A stretch of DNA of 10,074 nt from an uncultured Paenibacillaceae bacterium (lineage in GTDB: Bacteria; Bacillota; Bacilli; Aneurinibacillales; Aneurinibacillaceae), in assembly GCA_937874515.1 (NCBI GenBank), contig CALNBV010000251.1, positions 1 to 10,074 of the forward strand, written 5' to 3'. This document shows positions 1 to 7,194 of the stretch, piece by piece. Position 1 is the stretch's first letter. The number at the start of each line of letters is the position of its first letter. A program made the position numbers and the translations under genes. The notes under the pieces are model-generated. The model saw only the letters and a program-made list of their open reading frames with translations. It did not search any database and was not told where the DNA came from.

Positions 1-1850
1 TCAGCAAGAGATTGTTGGAGAAGTTGCACCAAATCCACCTTTTTCTTATCTAATTCAATATTTCCGCTGGCCATTTTCGAAGCTTCAAACAAGTCATCAA
101 TTAACACTTTTAACCGCTTTGATTTTCGGTCAATGATTTCAATATAGGCATCCCGTTCATCACTGGTTAGGTCAGGCTTTTTCAATAGTTCTGTATAGGT
201 AATAATCGAAGTTAAAGGTGTGCGAAGGTCATGGCTCACATTGGTAATTAACTCGGTTTTCAACCGTTCGCTTTTTGCCTGTTCCTTTTGTGACGTTTTC
301 ACCCCATGCTTAATGGTATTAATATTCGATGCCAGGGTTGCCAGCACCGATTTTCCGTCAACAGGCAGATCTGGTTCAAAGGTCCCCTGTGCTAAATGAT
401 TGGTGTTTTCCATGATTCGATTAAAATAACCGGTCCGTCTAATAATATAGATAAAAACGGGAAGACCAATTAAGGCAGCTAAGGGAATATAGATGAGAAA
501 ACCAGCAGGTGGCTCTACAAAAATAGTAAAAGCGCCTGATCCTAACACAAAGACAATCCCTAAGAGCATGAAGACCTGTGTGCCTACCTTCCGATTTAAA
601 AAGGCGGCCTTCATTGCACGATAAGCTTTACATGCCCAGGAAATCTTCCATTCCTCTCTTTGGCTCGGCCAATCTTTTTTTAACCGGTCTACTAAAAATT
701 TTCCCTGGATAAGCGTTATCACAACAAGTATAGTTGTAATAAAAAATTGAACAATTCTTTCCCATACAATATAAGGATTACTCCAATCCATGTTCAGAAA
801 TTGATTACTAAGATTTGGCAATAACATTAAACTGATAATCCCCGTAAATCCACAAAACAGTATACTGACATCAATGGGGATACGATTATAATAAGGTCTC
901 CAACTTTCGTTGATTACCGAGGAAAGAACTGTTGTTTTCTTTCCTAAATAAAGACTTAAGAAAAATGCGATTAAAGCAGCAGCCATATAAATATAAAATA
1001 CAATTTGGGTTACCTGATAATTAAAATAGTCGGAGACAACCGTATAGGTGGAAGGAACTGCTTTCGTCACCGCGATTTTCCCTTCAAATGCCCTTGGGTT
1101 TTTCTTATAAAGGGATTGAAATAAATCAGGGGAATATCCAAAATCCTTTTCATAGTGTGGTAAAAGATACCTTCCATCCGTAGATACATATTCATACCCT
1201 TTAGAAGGATAGCTTTGAATAAACAACATTTTTTTAGAATTGAAGACCTGATCAAGGGGCTGGTTTTCGCCCACTTTCACGTTGGTAAACACCTTTCCCG
1301 TGTTTCTGTCTTTCAAATAATATTTAAACGTTTGTTTATATTTTTCAAGTGTGGGACGCAATTTTTCGATTTCAGTAAAATAATTTTCAATATCTTCTTC
1401 TTTTTCTTTTGCAATTTTATCCCGCACATAATCATCACTTTTAAAATTATTTGTGATATCTGCTATTTTTTGATCCCTCTCAGCGACGAGAGCATCCACA
1501 ACTTCTGGTTTCCCCGCCATCTGTGCATCTTTAATCTTACCTTCATACTGGTCATGAATATTAGATACTTGTTGGGATAAATCTCCATAGCGATACCGAT
1601 GCTCTTTTATTTCATCTTTGCTAACTGTAATGGCTTTCTTCGCTTCTTCTAGAGTCATGCCACTTAATTCAAATACGCTCAAATAATTTATAAATTCACT
1701 AAGTTGGCTTTGAAATTCATAGGTTTGAAAATAATCCCTTTTCACATAGCGATTGCCTTCTGTTAACCCGGTTAGAATCCCGCTGATTCCAAAAGTTAAT
1801 AACAACGTCCAGGCAACGATCGCCATTCTACTTTTCCATTTTGTATCCAA
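1..1850 (-). CDS. Sensor histidine kinase, multi-pass membrane, 3' end cut by window edge
   Basis: The reverse strand reads without a stop from about 1850 to the window edge, giving about 616 residues. The H-box NVSHDLRTPLTS puts the phospho-accepting histidine near residue 540. The N and G boxes of the ATPase domain lie outside the window. One membrane segment (about 9-28) precedes a long extracellular region (about 30-280), much of it charged and coiled-coil-like (about 60-170). Five more hydrophobic segments follow, near 282-304, 327-345, 366-384, 426-446 and 451-470, then a HAMP-like linker. I chose a TTG start at 1850-1848 because AAGGTGG lies about 9 bases upstream and the product then begins MDTKWKSR, a cytoplasmic basic tip before the first helix. 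It overlaps the end of the response regulator gene by 23 bases. An ATG at 1826-1824 is possible but has a poorer ribosome site. It is the evident partner of the adjacent regulator; the signal sensed is unknown. Confidence 0.9.
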   Translation of the reverse strand, partial: MDTKWKSRMAIVAWTLLLTFGISGILTGLTEGNRYVKRDYFQTYEFQSQLSEFINYLSVFELSGMTLEEAKKAITVSKDEIKEHRYRYGDLSQQVSNIHDQYEGKIKDAQMAGKPEVVDALVAERDQKIADITNNFKSDDYVRDKIAKEKEEDIENYFTEIEKLRPTLEKYKQTFKYYLKDRNTGKVFTNVKVGENQPLDQVFNSKKMLFIQSYPSKGYEYVSTDGRYLLPHYEKDFGYSPDLFQSLYKKNPRAFEGKIAVTKAVPSTYTVVSDYFNYQVTQIVFYIYMAAALIAFFLSLYLGKKTTVLSSVINESWRPYYNRIPIDVSILFCGFTGIISLMLLPNLSNQFLNMDWSNPYIVWERIVQFFITTILVVITLIQGKFLVDRLKKDWPSQREEWKISWACKAYRAMKAAFLNRKVGTQVFMLLGIVFVLGSGAFTIFVEPPAGFLIYIPLAALIGLPVFIYIIRRTGYFNRIMENTNHLAQGTFEPDLPVDGKSVLATLASNINTIKHGVKTSQKEQAKSERLKTELITNVSHDLRTPLTSIITYTELLKKPDLTSDERDAYIEIIDRKSKRLKVLIDDLFEASKMASGNIELDKKKVDLVQLLQQSLA

Positions 1851-2520
1851 TTCCCCACACCACCTTTAAGTACCTTGGATTTTTCGGGTCAATCTCAATT
1901 TTTTCCCTGATTTTTCGAATATGTACAGCAACAGTATTCTCCGCATTGAAACCTGGTTCTTTCCATACCCGTTCGTAGATTTCATTTATTGAGAAAACCC
2001 GTCCAGCATTTGTCATGAGCAATTCAACGATTTTGTATTCTATAGGCGTTAACTTCACCACTTCACCGTGAGCTTTTACTTCTTTCGCTGTTGGGTCCAG
2101 GGTTAAGCCATTGAGATCGATGACCTTTTTTATTCCTTCATAGGTACCTAAACTAACATATCTCCGTAGCTGAGATTTCACCCGTGCCAGAAGTTCCATA
2201 GGATTAAAGGGCTTCGTTACATAATCATCCGCACCGATCTGCAGGCCCAAAATTTTGTCCGTATCTTCGCTTTTTGCACTTAAAATAATGATTGGAATGT
2301 TTTTCGTCTCCCGTATTTTAAAGGTGGCGGAAATGCCATCAAGACGAGGCATCATAATATCCAATAGTATGAGATGAATTTCATGTTCATTTAATTTTTC
2401 AATGGCTTCAATTCCGTCCTGCGCTTTGATCACAGTAATGCCTTCATTTTTTAAATAAATCTCAATGGCATCCCGAATTTCTTTTTCATCATCTACAACC
2501 AGTACATTATATCCGTTCAT
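1828..2520 (-). CDS. OmpR/VanR-family response regulator
   Basis: This is a 230-residue two-domain regulator of the usual family length. The receiver domain (about 1-120) has the acidic pair D10-D11, the phospho-acceptor D54 in LLDIMMP, S81, and K103 in YVTKPF. The C-terminal winged-helix DNA-binding domain (about 130-229) has the LTPIEYKIVELL and TVAVHIRKIREKIE signatures of the OmpR family. The ATG is preceded by AAAGGAGGGTG, an excellent ribosome site. The histidine kinase gene overlaps its end, so the two are translationally coupled and should form one phosphorelay. TTAAGA repeats upstream may be its own binding sites. Closest by eye to VanR-like regulators of Gram-positives; the regulon cannot be deduced here, and nothing shows that it controls the aromatic genes. 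Confidence 0.95.
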   Translation of the reverse strand: MNGYNVLVVDDEKEIRDAIEIYLKNEGITVIKAQDGIEAIEKLNEHEIHLILLDIMMPRLDGISATFKIRETKNIPIIILSAKSEDTDKILGLQIGADDYVTKPFNPMELLARVKSQLRRYVSLGTYEGIKKVIDLNGLTLDPTAKEVKAHGEVVKLTPIEYKIVELLMTNAGRVFSINEIYERVWKEPGFNAENTVAVHIRKIREKIEIDPKNPRYLKVVWGIGYKMEK

Positions 2521-2565
2521 TTTTCACCCTCCTTTCTAAAGGATAACATGATTTTAGAATATTAA

Positions 2566-2605
2566 TCTTAATAACTAGTAAGGAAGATTCTTAAGACTTT
2601 CTTAA
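2566..2605 (-). promoter_or_regulatory. TTAAGA direct repeats upstream of the response regulator, possible autoregulatory site
   Basis: On the coding strand TTAAGA occurs three times, at 2605-2600, 2594-2589 and 2571-2566, with spacings of 11 and 23 bases. OmpR/PhoB-type regulators commonly bind direct repeats about 11 bases apart, so autoregulation is possible. The region is AT-rich, chance occurrence is not excluded, and I could not assign a convincing -35/-10 pair. Confidence 0.25.
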
Positions 2606-2611
2606 AAAGAG

Positions 2612-2645
2612 AAAAAAGCAGGGTTCAGGCGGACCTGTTCCCTGC
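2612..2645 (-). terminator. Intrinsic terminator after the HAAS-domain membrane protein gene
   Basis: On the minus strand GCAGGG pairs with CCCTGC (outer stem). After a two-base A/A internal loop, CAGG pairs with CCTG around a TCCG loop. Six U residues follow directly. It lies 15 bases past the stop codon at 2661 and insulates the gene from the two-component operon downstream. Confidence 0.85.
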
Positions 2646-2660
2646 TTCCCATTTATTTTA

Positions 2661-3635
2661 TTATCTCTTATTTTTAAACCCTTTCACCAGAGAAGAAATG
2701 GTATCAACAATATAGCCAAATACAAAGATATAGATAAATCCATTCGTCAAAAGTACCCAATTTCTTTCAAGAAGATCCATGATATCCCCAGTCACTATTC
2801 CTGTTGCGTAAAGCTCCGTTACAAAATTAGGGTTCCACAAAACAGGGTTTGTAAAGATTGCGATAGCTAATAGGATGGAAATCATATTAACGATGCCAAT
2901 GAGAACGCCTAAGAAAACTGTCCATTTTCCAACCAGAAATTTCACACCATCCTTGAGGATGGACAACACGGTTAATCCTAAAATGTAAGGCAATAACTGT
3001 TGAATCCCTGTTGCAGAAAAAATGGGAACAATGGAAATAAGTTCTCCCTGGTCAAAATGATAAACACCAATCCAGTGGTTATTAAAAACAAAGATGAGGG
3101 TAAACAACACATTGAAAAAGATAGAAAATAGTGGTTCAGCCGGTTTAATTCTATATTTTTTCTCAGGGATTTCAGGCAAATCCTTTGGACTCCATTCTTT
3201 CAAATCAATTTTCACCTTCGCAAACCGTTCATTTAAGGCAAAAATAATTGTAATAATAGCAAAGCTTTGCAAAATCCCGCCAGACACACCACCCACGAAT
3301 TCAAGCATACTTTCAAAAATATTCGTACCAGGATTGAAAATCAGTTCAAAAAATTTCCCAATGGCCGTAACCACAAGCAAAACAGCAACTACAATTTTGA
3401 TAACGAGAAGATAGGTTTCAAAATAGGCGGGACCGATTAAATATTGCTTAAATCCTCGATATTCATTAGCTACTTGTACTGGATCTCCCAGTTCCTTTAA
3501 CACGCTTTCTAAATCCCCGTTCTTTTCAGACAACATCTTTTCGATACGACGACGAAGTTCTTTTTCAGTTTCTTCTCTCTGCGTTTTAGGCAACCGCTTT
3601 GTTACTGCGTAAATATACCTTTCCATTATTTCCAT
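2661..3635 (-). CDS. HAAS (DUF1700-like) domain polytopic membrane protein
   Basis: The product has 324 residues. Residues 1 to about 65 form a small helical cytoplasmic domain (RYIYAVTKRLPKTQREE through LKELGDPVQVANEYRG) typical of the HAAS/DUF1700 signalling domain. It is followed by about six or seven hydrophobic segments, near 70-95, 110-135, 165-185, 210-225, 230-265 and 290-315. I placed the start at the ATG 3635-3633 because GGGGGGTGATTTT just upstream is an almost perfect anti-16S match. A longer reading from a GTG at 3644 would start inside that ribosome site, so it is unlikely. An ATG at 3626 is the other option. HAAS proteins are often encoded beside PadR-type repressors; none is visible here. 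The gene appears monocistronic, with its own terminator and a possible ECF-type promoter. Its role is unknown; envelope stress or transport signalling is only inferred. Confidence 0.8.
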   Translation of the reverse strand: MEIMERYIYAVTKRLPKTQREETEKELRRRIEKMLSEKNGDLESVLKELGDPVQVANEYRGFKQYLIGPAYFETYLLVIKIVVAVLLVVTAIGKFFELIFNPGTNIFESMLEFVGGVSGGILQSFAIITIIFALNERFAKVKIDLKEWSPKDLPEIPEKKYRIKPAEPLFSIFFNVLFTLIFVFNNHWIGVYHFDQGELISIVPIFSATGIQQLLPYILGLTVLSILKDGVKFLVGKWTVFLGVLIGIVNMISILLAIAIFTNPVLWNPNFVTELYATGIVTGDIMDLLERNWVLLTNGFIYIFVFGYIVDTISSLVKGFKNKR

Positions 3636-3640
3636 TAAAA

Positions 3641-3649
3641 TCACCCCCC
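3641..3649 (-). promoter_or_regulatory. Ribosome binding site that decides the start of the HAAS-domain gene
   Basis: GGGGGGTGA on the minus strand, followed five bases later by ATG, matches the 3' end of 16S rRNA over most of its length. It contains the alternative GTG start, which argues that the GTG is not used. Confidence 0.7.
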
Positions 3650-3698
3650 ATATTATACATCCTATCCTGCCGATAACAATTATTGGTTCATTAAGCTA

Positions 3699-3725
3699 TA
3701 CGTTCTAAAAAAAAGTATAGTTACA
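3699..3725 (-). promoter_or_regulatory. Possible ECF-sigma-type promoter of the HAAS-domain gene
   Basis: The minus strand has TGTAAC, a 17-base spacer containing a run of eight T, then CGTA, about 65 bases before the ATG. The B. subtilis SigX/SigW/SigM family recognises an AAC-containing -35 and a CG(T/A)(A/C) -10 at 16-17 bases. A second candidate (TTGTTA-16-TATAAT, 3679-3652) sits so close to the gene that transcription would begin inside the ribosome site. Confidence 0.35.
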
Positions 3726-3748
3726 GAAAGAAAAATAGGCTAGCACCT

Positions 3749-3784
3749 AAAATAGGCCGATGCTTTAAAAGCATCAGCCTATTT
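3749..3784 (-). terminator. Intrinsic terminator after the small beta-rich protein gene
   Basis: The outer stem AAATAGGC/GCCTATTT (3750-3757 with 3777-3784) and inner stem GATGCT/AGCATC close on a five-base loop, with one mismatch between them. On the minus strand the end of the stem and its T-rich continuation form the U tract. It begins 26 bases past the stop of the gene at 3810. The tract is modest, but the long stem is convincing; it may also work in the other direction. Confidence 0.7.
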
Positions 3785-3809
3785 ACCTTATTATTCTCTT
3801 AAAAACTGA

Positions 3810-4253
3810 TTAGCCCTCATTTACCCCAATTTCTACCGCTGTAAAGGTAATGGGTCCAGTAACGACTGCATCTGCTTGACCATCAAACGCTAACTCTGCA
3901 GTTAGTGTATATAGAAATACATTATCACTAGCAAACCCAGAATCTACATGAGAAATATGTGTAACTGCAGCATGATCATCCGGAAAAGCTTGAGCCGTAT
4001 CTAAAGCACTATAAATCAGGGTACCAGTAACTGGGTTACCACGGAATATTTTGAATCGTACATCAACATGAGCAAATCCAGTTCCGTTCGTTACCGCATT
4101 CCAGCCTACGGTTGCATTTAACCATACCACATCATTACGATCAGAATGGATTTGTAATGTTGCTAAAGTTCTTGGCACTAGGAAATCGAGATTAATATTA
4201 GCATTCTGCACTTGGCTAAATCTAAATCTTTCAAAATCGTCGTGTTTTGACAA
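3810..4253 (-). CDS. Small beta-rich protein of unknown function (possible cell- or spore-surface protein)
   Basis: This is a 147-residue protein that I do not recognise. It has no cysteine, no signal peptide and no membrane segment. The first 15 residues are polar and charged (MSKHDDFERFRFSQV). The rest alternates hydrophobic and polar residues as in a beta-sandwich, with a conserved-looking core (VVWLNATVGWNAV, VDVRFKIFRG, VFLYTLTAEL) and an acidic C-terminus. The start is TTG at 4253-4251: AAGGGGGTGAT lies about seven bases upstream and no in-frame ATG is nearby. It stands alone, between the terminator of the dehydrogenase gene and its own terminator, so it is probably a separate transcript. 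The pattern loosely recalls the jelly-roll proteins of Bacillus exosporium (BxpB/BclA C-domain style), but that is an inference from appearance only. Confidence 0.75.
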   Translation of the reverse strand: MSKHDDFERFRFSQVQNANINLDFLVPRTLATLQIHSDRNDVVWLNATVGWNAVTNGTGFAHVDVRFKIFRGNPVTGTLIYSALDTAQAFPDDHAAVTHISHVDSGFASDNVFLYTLTAELAFDGQADAVVTGPITFTAVEIGVNEG

Positions 4254-4361
4254 AGTTTAAATCACCCCCTTATTTTGTATTCTATCTATCCTATTCATAG
4301 AGTAATATTTTTGTATAAACCCTTGTCTTATTTAAAAAGCATATTTTTTCCGGTTAAACGC

Positions 4362-4397
4362 AAAAAAAGCTAGTGCAGCTCGTTGTCTGCATTAGCT
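4362..4397 (-). terminator. Intrinsic terminator of the dioxygenase/dehydrogenase operon
   Basis: An 11-bp stem, AGCTAGTGCAG with CTGCATTAGCT (4368-4378 with 4387-4397, one G-U pair), closes an eight-base loop. On the minus strand seven T follow. It lies 17 bases past the stop of the dehydrogenase gene and marks the end of the aromatic operon. Confidence 0.9.
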
Positions 4398-4413
4398 CTT
4401 TTAACCTATATAT

Positions 4414-5202
4414 TTATATCATACGGCTTCCGCCGTTTACGCTGATAATCTGCCCTGTCATGAAATCCGCTTCATTAGATGCCATAAAAGCTACAACATT
4501 TGCAACTTCTTCTTTCGTGCCAGGTCTGCCCATGGGAATCACATTCAACCAGTTTTCCACTAGTTCTTTGTAAGACGGGTCCTTCTCTATATTTAAAAAG
4601 CCTTCCGTAGCTATGGCTGATGGAGCAACGGTATTGACATGGATATTTTTATGGACAAACTCCATGGCAAGTCCTGTTGTTAAACCATGCACACCGCCCT
4701 TTGCTGCATTATACCCGGAATGATGGGCAATGCCTGTACGAATGGAATCCGCACCAATATTTATGATACGACCATACTCTTGCCCAATCATAATAGGCAA
4801 AACAGCCCGGCAACTCCAAATCGCCGTCCAAAGGTTCCTATCAATAGTCTCCTTTAGGGTTTCAGGCGTATGTTCTAAAAAGGGAAGGATAATTCCTCCT
4901 CCCGCATTATTAACGAGAATATCAATTCTTCCAAAGAGTTGCATTGTTTTTTTAACCATCTTATTCGCAGTTTCTTCTAAACTTAAATCACCACTAACAA
5001 ATCCTGCATGGATTCCTGTTTGTGTAGCGATTTCTTCCGCTGTTTGTTGGGCAATCTCTTCTGATAAATCGGCAATCATCACATTAGATCCCTCTTGGGC
5101 CATTTTAAGAGCAATAGCTTTGCCGATCCCTTGCCCACCACCTGTAACAATGGATATTTTGTTGGCCAATCTTCCTTTACGATTCACATCGATCCTCTCC
5201 AT
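4414..5202 (-). CDS. SDR-family cis-dihydrodiol dehydrogenase (BenD/XylL/CmtB type)
   Basis: This is a 262-residue classical short-chain dehydrogenase. The nucleotide-binding motif TGGGQGIG is at 20-27, and D45 at the end of the second strand favours NAD over NADP. NNAGG is at 98-102, the structural N is N123, and the catalytic set is S153, Y164 and K168 (YNAAK). The C-terminal MTGQIISVNGG is standard for the family. The ATG has AGGGGG six bases upstream. It lies 72 bases after the dioxygenase small-subunit gene and just before a terminator, as in ben and cmt clusters. The likely role is oxidising the cis-diol carboxylate made by the dioxygenase, giving a catechol with loss of CO2 if the attack is 1,2, or a dihydroxy-acid if it is 2,3. 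From sequence alone it could be a generic FabG-like reductase; context drives the specific call. Confidence 0.85.
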   Translation of the reverse strand: MERIDVNRKGRLANKISIVTGGGQGIGKAIALKMAQEGSNVMIADLSEEIAQQTAEEIATQTGIHAGFVSGDLSLEETANKMVKKTMQLFGRIDILVNNAGGGIILPFLEHTPETLKETIDRNLWTAIWSCRAVLPIMIGQEYGRIINIGADSIRTGIAHHSGYNAAKGGVHGLTTGLAMEFVHKNIHVNTVAPSAIATEGFLNIEKDPSYKELVENWLNVIPMGRPGTKEEVANVVAFMASNEADFMTGQIISVNGGSRMI

Positions 5203-5274
5203 ATCTGGCCCCCTACCCTAAATAGTAAATGAGACTCGGCTATACGATGTACAAGATTGACTTAAGCAAATATT

Positions 5275-5754
5275 TTATATAATGATACTTACTTTACTTT
5301 GTGGACGCAACGATTCAAGAGCAAGGATGGATTTGCGATTCTTAATTTTCAATTGGCCCTTTTCTAAAACAAAACGGTGCTCATACTTGCCCACATAAGT
5401 ATCCATTATTTCATAACGCATACGGTAGATAACAAAGTTAGCGTTTACAAGAATAGAATCTCCATTTTTTTTCACGATGCGCACGTTGCTAATGTGGCGA
5501 CTAGTACGGGAACGTGGGAATTCCACATGACAGTATTCATTTTGTAAACGTTTCACTCGTGAATCAATACGAGAGCGATTATCTGCAACCAAGAATAACG
5601 TATTTTTTGGATCTCCATTAGGGGCATCCGTAGAAGGAACTTGATAGGTTGCATCTTCTGTCAGAAGTTGTGCCCATTCATTTAAACGGCCTTGATCCAA
5701 TAAATCTGCTTCCATATATAAAAAATCCTCAACTTGTTCACGGGTAATCTTCAT
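5275..5754 (-). CDS. Ring-hydroxylating dioxygenase small (beta) subunit
   Basis: The 159-residue product is a full-length member of the SnoaL/NTF2-fold beta-subunit family. It opens with the helix EQVEDFLYMEADLLDQGR, then LLTEDATYQVP, the central R-rich segment around DSRVKRLQ, and SRTSRHISNVRI, a hallmark of BenB/XylY/CmtAc/BphE-type subunits. It closes with the strands EHRFVLEKGQLKIKNRKSIL. It carries no cofactor; in this family it stabilises the alpha3-beta3 enzyme and can shape substrate choice. The ATG follows GAGGAGGAATAAAA, and the gene starts 31 bases after the alpha-subunit stop, so the two are co-transcribed. The 72-base gap before the dehydrogenase shows no obvious terminator. Confidence 0.93.
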   Translation of the reverse strand: MKITREQVEDFLYMEADLLDQGRLNEWAQLLTEDATYQVPSTDAPNGDPKNTLFLVADNRSRIDSRVKRLQNEYCHVEFPRSRTSRHISNVRIVKKNGDSILVNANFVIYRMRYEIMDTYVGKYEHRFVLEKGQLKIKNRKSILALESLRPQSKVSIII

Positions 5755-5785
5755 TTTTATTCCTCCTCTGTTCTTTTTTTTCTTA

Positions 5786-7057
5786 CTATTTACTTAACAC
5801 TTCAGATTCCTTTTCTTTACTCATTAACTCTGCCCATCTCCGCCAAAATCCTCTCATTTGCTCTTCATCGGTTGTCGTTGCCTCTTCCTTATGCATTCCT
5901 CTTGAGATATCTTGCCATTGCACCTCTGGCATGGTACTAAAACCAAGTTGGCATGCTTCCAAGGATTCAATATCATCTGGCGTAGCAAATCCACCAGGTC
6001 CAATAAATGTCAGGAAAGTGTCCAGCCTTCTAGCTCTTAAACTTTCAGGTTCATCTTTCGGACCCAATGCCCAGGCAGTTACATCCATCGAATCGGGTGA
6101 CACTGGATCAAAAGTCCGAATGGTCAATGACATGATATCGTTAATAATAAGATTTGGGAAAATCCATAAATTACGATTTCGTTCTGCCATTCGGAAAGCT
6201 TGTTCTGCATCAAGACGTTGTTCTAATTCTTTTTTAATTTCTTCTACTTCTAATCTTGCTTCTTCGCCCCAGGAAGGAATCCATTTCGCAACAGGACGTC
6301 CCCATGGTGCTTTATATTCAACAACGTTATGTCCATTCTCCAAAGACTTCCCATAGCCTACAACCCCAGAAGATACATCAAGTCCATCATCAATCAAAAA
6401 TTCGAAATAGGTGGCATGGTTATGTGCTGCATGATAACCATCAATACTATTCTCGCCTAATAGTTTCCAATTAGCGCGAATGCTATATTTTTGTGACCCC
6501 CCAATAACCTCCATTCCGTTCGGTGATTGTTCCGCTACTAGATCTAAATATTCTTTCGCATTTCCCAGGTAATCTTCTAAAGACTCAGCATTTTTATCGA
6601 AGTTAACAAAAACAAAACCTTTATAACTTTCACTTCTCGCTTCGTACATGTTTAATTCTTTTTTATCGAAGTGACCTCCGTAGGCAGCTTGATGAGGGAC
6701 ACCAATTAATTCCCCATCGTTTTTAAAGGACCAGGCATGGTAACAGCAAAGGAAGGTTTTTGAATTTCCTTTTTCTTCTCGACAAACCAATGCTCCCCGG
6801 TGTGTACATGTATTTAATAGAGTGTGAAAGCGGCCATCGGCATCACGTGTCAGAATGACAGCTCGTCCAGCAACTTTACGTGTTACATAGTCATGTGGAT
6901 TAGGAATTTCAGATTCATGTCCAACATAAATCCAACATTTAGAGAAAATATTTTCCCGTTCCATTTTTAAAATTTCTGAATCCACAAAAGTAGAACGATG
7001 GACAAGAAACTTGTTTTTCATTTTATTTTCAATTACTAATTCATTTGCATTTTTCAT
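5786..7057 (-). CDS. Rieske ring-hydroxylating dioxygenase large (alpha) subunit, aromatic-carboxylate type
   Basis: The catalytic subunit has 423 residues from the chosen start. The Rieske 2Fe-2S ligands are C84, H86, C104 and H107 (CTHRG and CCYHAW). The mononuclear iron ligands are D206-nearby H209 and H214 (ENSIDGYHAAHNH), with D362 in FATPDD as third ligand. Length and motifs fit the BenA/XylX/CmtAb group acting on benzoate, toluate or cumate; segments such as NLIINDIMSLTIRTF and GPGGFATPDD look CmtAb-like to me, but I cannot fix the substrate. I placed the start at the ATG 7057-7055, nine bases after GGGGAGG. An upstream in-frame ATG at 7075 has no ribosome site of its own and would put GGGGAGG inside the gene. 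The gene follows a regulatory gap with a cre site and is followed by the beta subunit, which suggests a catabolite-repressed operon. Confidence 0.94.
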   Translation of the reverse strand: MKNANELVIENKMKNKFLVHRSTFVDSEILKMERENIFSKCWIYVGHESEIPNPHDYVTRKVAGRAVILTRDADGRFHTLLNTCTHRGALVCREEKGNSKTFLCCYHAWSFKNDGELIGVPHQAAYGGHFDKKELNMYEARSESYKGFVFVNFDKNAESLEDYLGNAKEYLDLVAEQSPNGMEVIGGSQKYSIRANWKLLGENSIDGYHAAHNHATYFEFLIDDGLDVSSGVVGYGKSLENGHNVVEYKAPWGRPVAKWIPSWGEEARLEVEEIKKELEQRLDAEQAFRMAERNRNLWIFPNLIINDIMSLTIRTFDPVSPDSMDVTAWALGPKDEPESLRARRLDTFLTFIGPGGFATPDDIESLEACQLGFSTMPEVQWQDISRGMHKEEATTTDEEQMRGFWRRWAELMSKEKESEVLSK

Positions 7058-7121
7058 AAATAAACGCCTCCCCATTTGTAATAGAAATTTAAAGAGATTA
7101 AGTAGTCAGTTGAACTTATTT

Positions 7122-7172
7122 GTTGCCCCCTATTAATTCTTTAATGTGTAAGAAGATGCCCCCTCCTTTTTT
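7122..7172 (-). other. Two orphan ribosome-binding-like sequences with no start codon
   Basis: AAAAAAGGAGGGGGC (7172-7158) and TAATAGGGGGCAACA (7134-7120) look like strong Shine-Dalgarno sites. No ATG, GTG or TTG follows either one at a usable distance; the next start codon is the ATG at 7075. They may be remnants of a lost gene between reductase and dioxygenase, or leader elements. Confidence 0.35.
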
Positions 7173-7177
7173 ATAAA

Positions 7178-7191
7178 TGAAAACGTATTCA
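7178..7191 (-). promoter_or_regulatory. Catabolite-responsive element (CcpA operator, cre)
   Basis: TGAATACGTTTTCA is a near-perfect palindrome, one base from the ideal TGAAAACGTTTTCA, and matches the Bacillus cre consensus WTGNAANCGNWNNCWW with one mismatch. It sits a few bases downstream of a TATAAT box and upstream of the dioxygenase genes, where CcpA bound with HPr-Ser-P would block initiation or early elongation when preferred sugars are present. Confidence 0.7.
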
Positions 7192-7194
7192 TGA

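Noticed and set aside
1215..1580. Plus-strand open frame of 121 codons
   Set aside because: It is antisense to the histidine kinase coding frame, is rich in phenylalanine from reversed lysine codons, and has no ribosome site.
3636..3644. GTG start at 3644 for the HAAS-domain gene
   Set aside because: The GTG is part of the ribosome binding site GGGGGGTGATT serving the ATG at 3635.
3652..3679. TTGTTA-16-TATAAT as the main promoter of the HAAS-domain gene
   Set aside because: Transcription would begin inside the ribosome binding site, leaving it incomplete; an upstream promoter is more plausible.
4730..5221. Plus-strand open frame of 163 codons
   Set aside because: It lies opposite the dehydrogenase gene, which has clear catalytic motifs; the reverse product has no recognisable features.
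5931..6356. Plus-strand open frame of 141 codons
   Set aside because: It is antisense to the dioxygenase alpha subunit, with no ribosome site and no domain features.
7058..7075. Earlier in-frame ATG for the dioxygenase alpha subunit at 7075
   Set aside because: There is no ribosome site before it, and GGGGAGG, the site for the ATG at 7057, would fall inside the gene.
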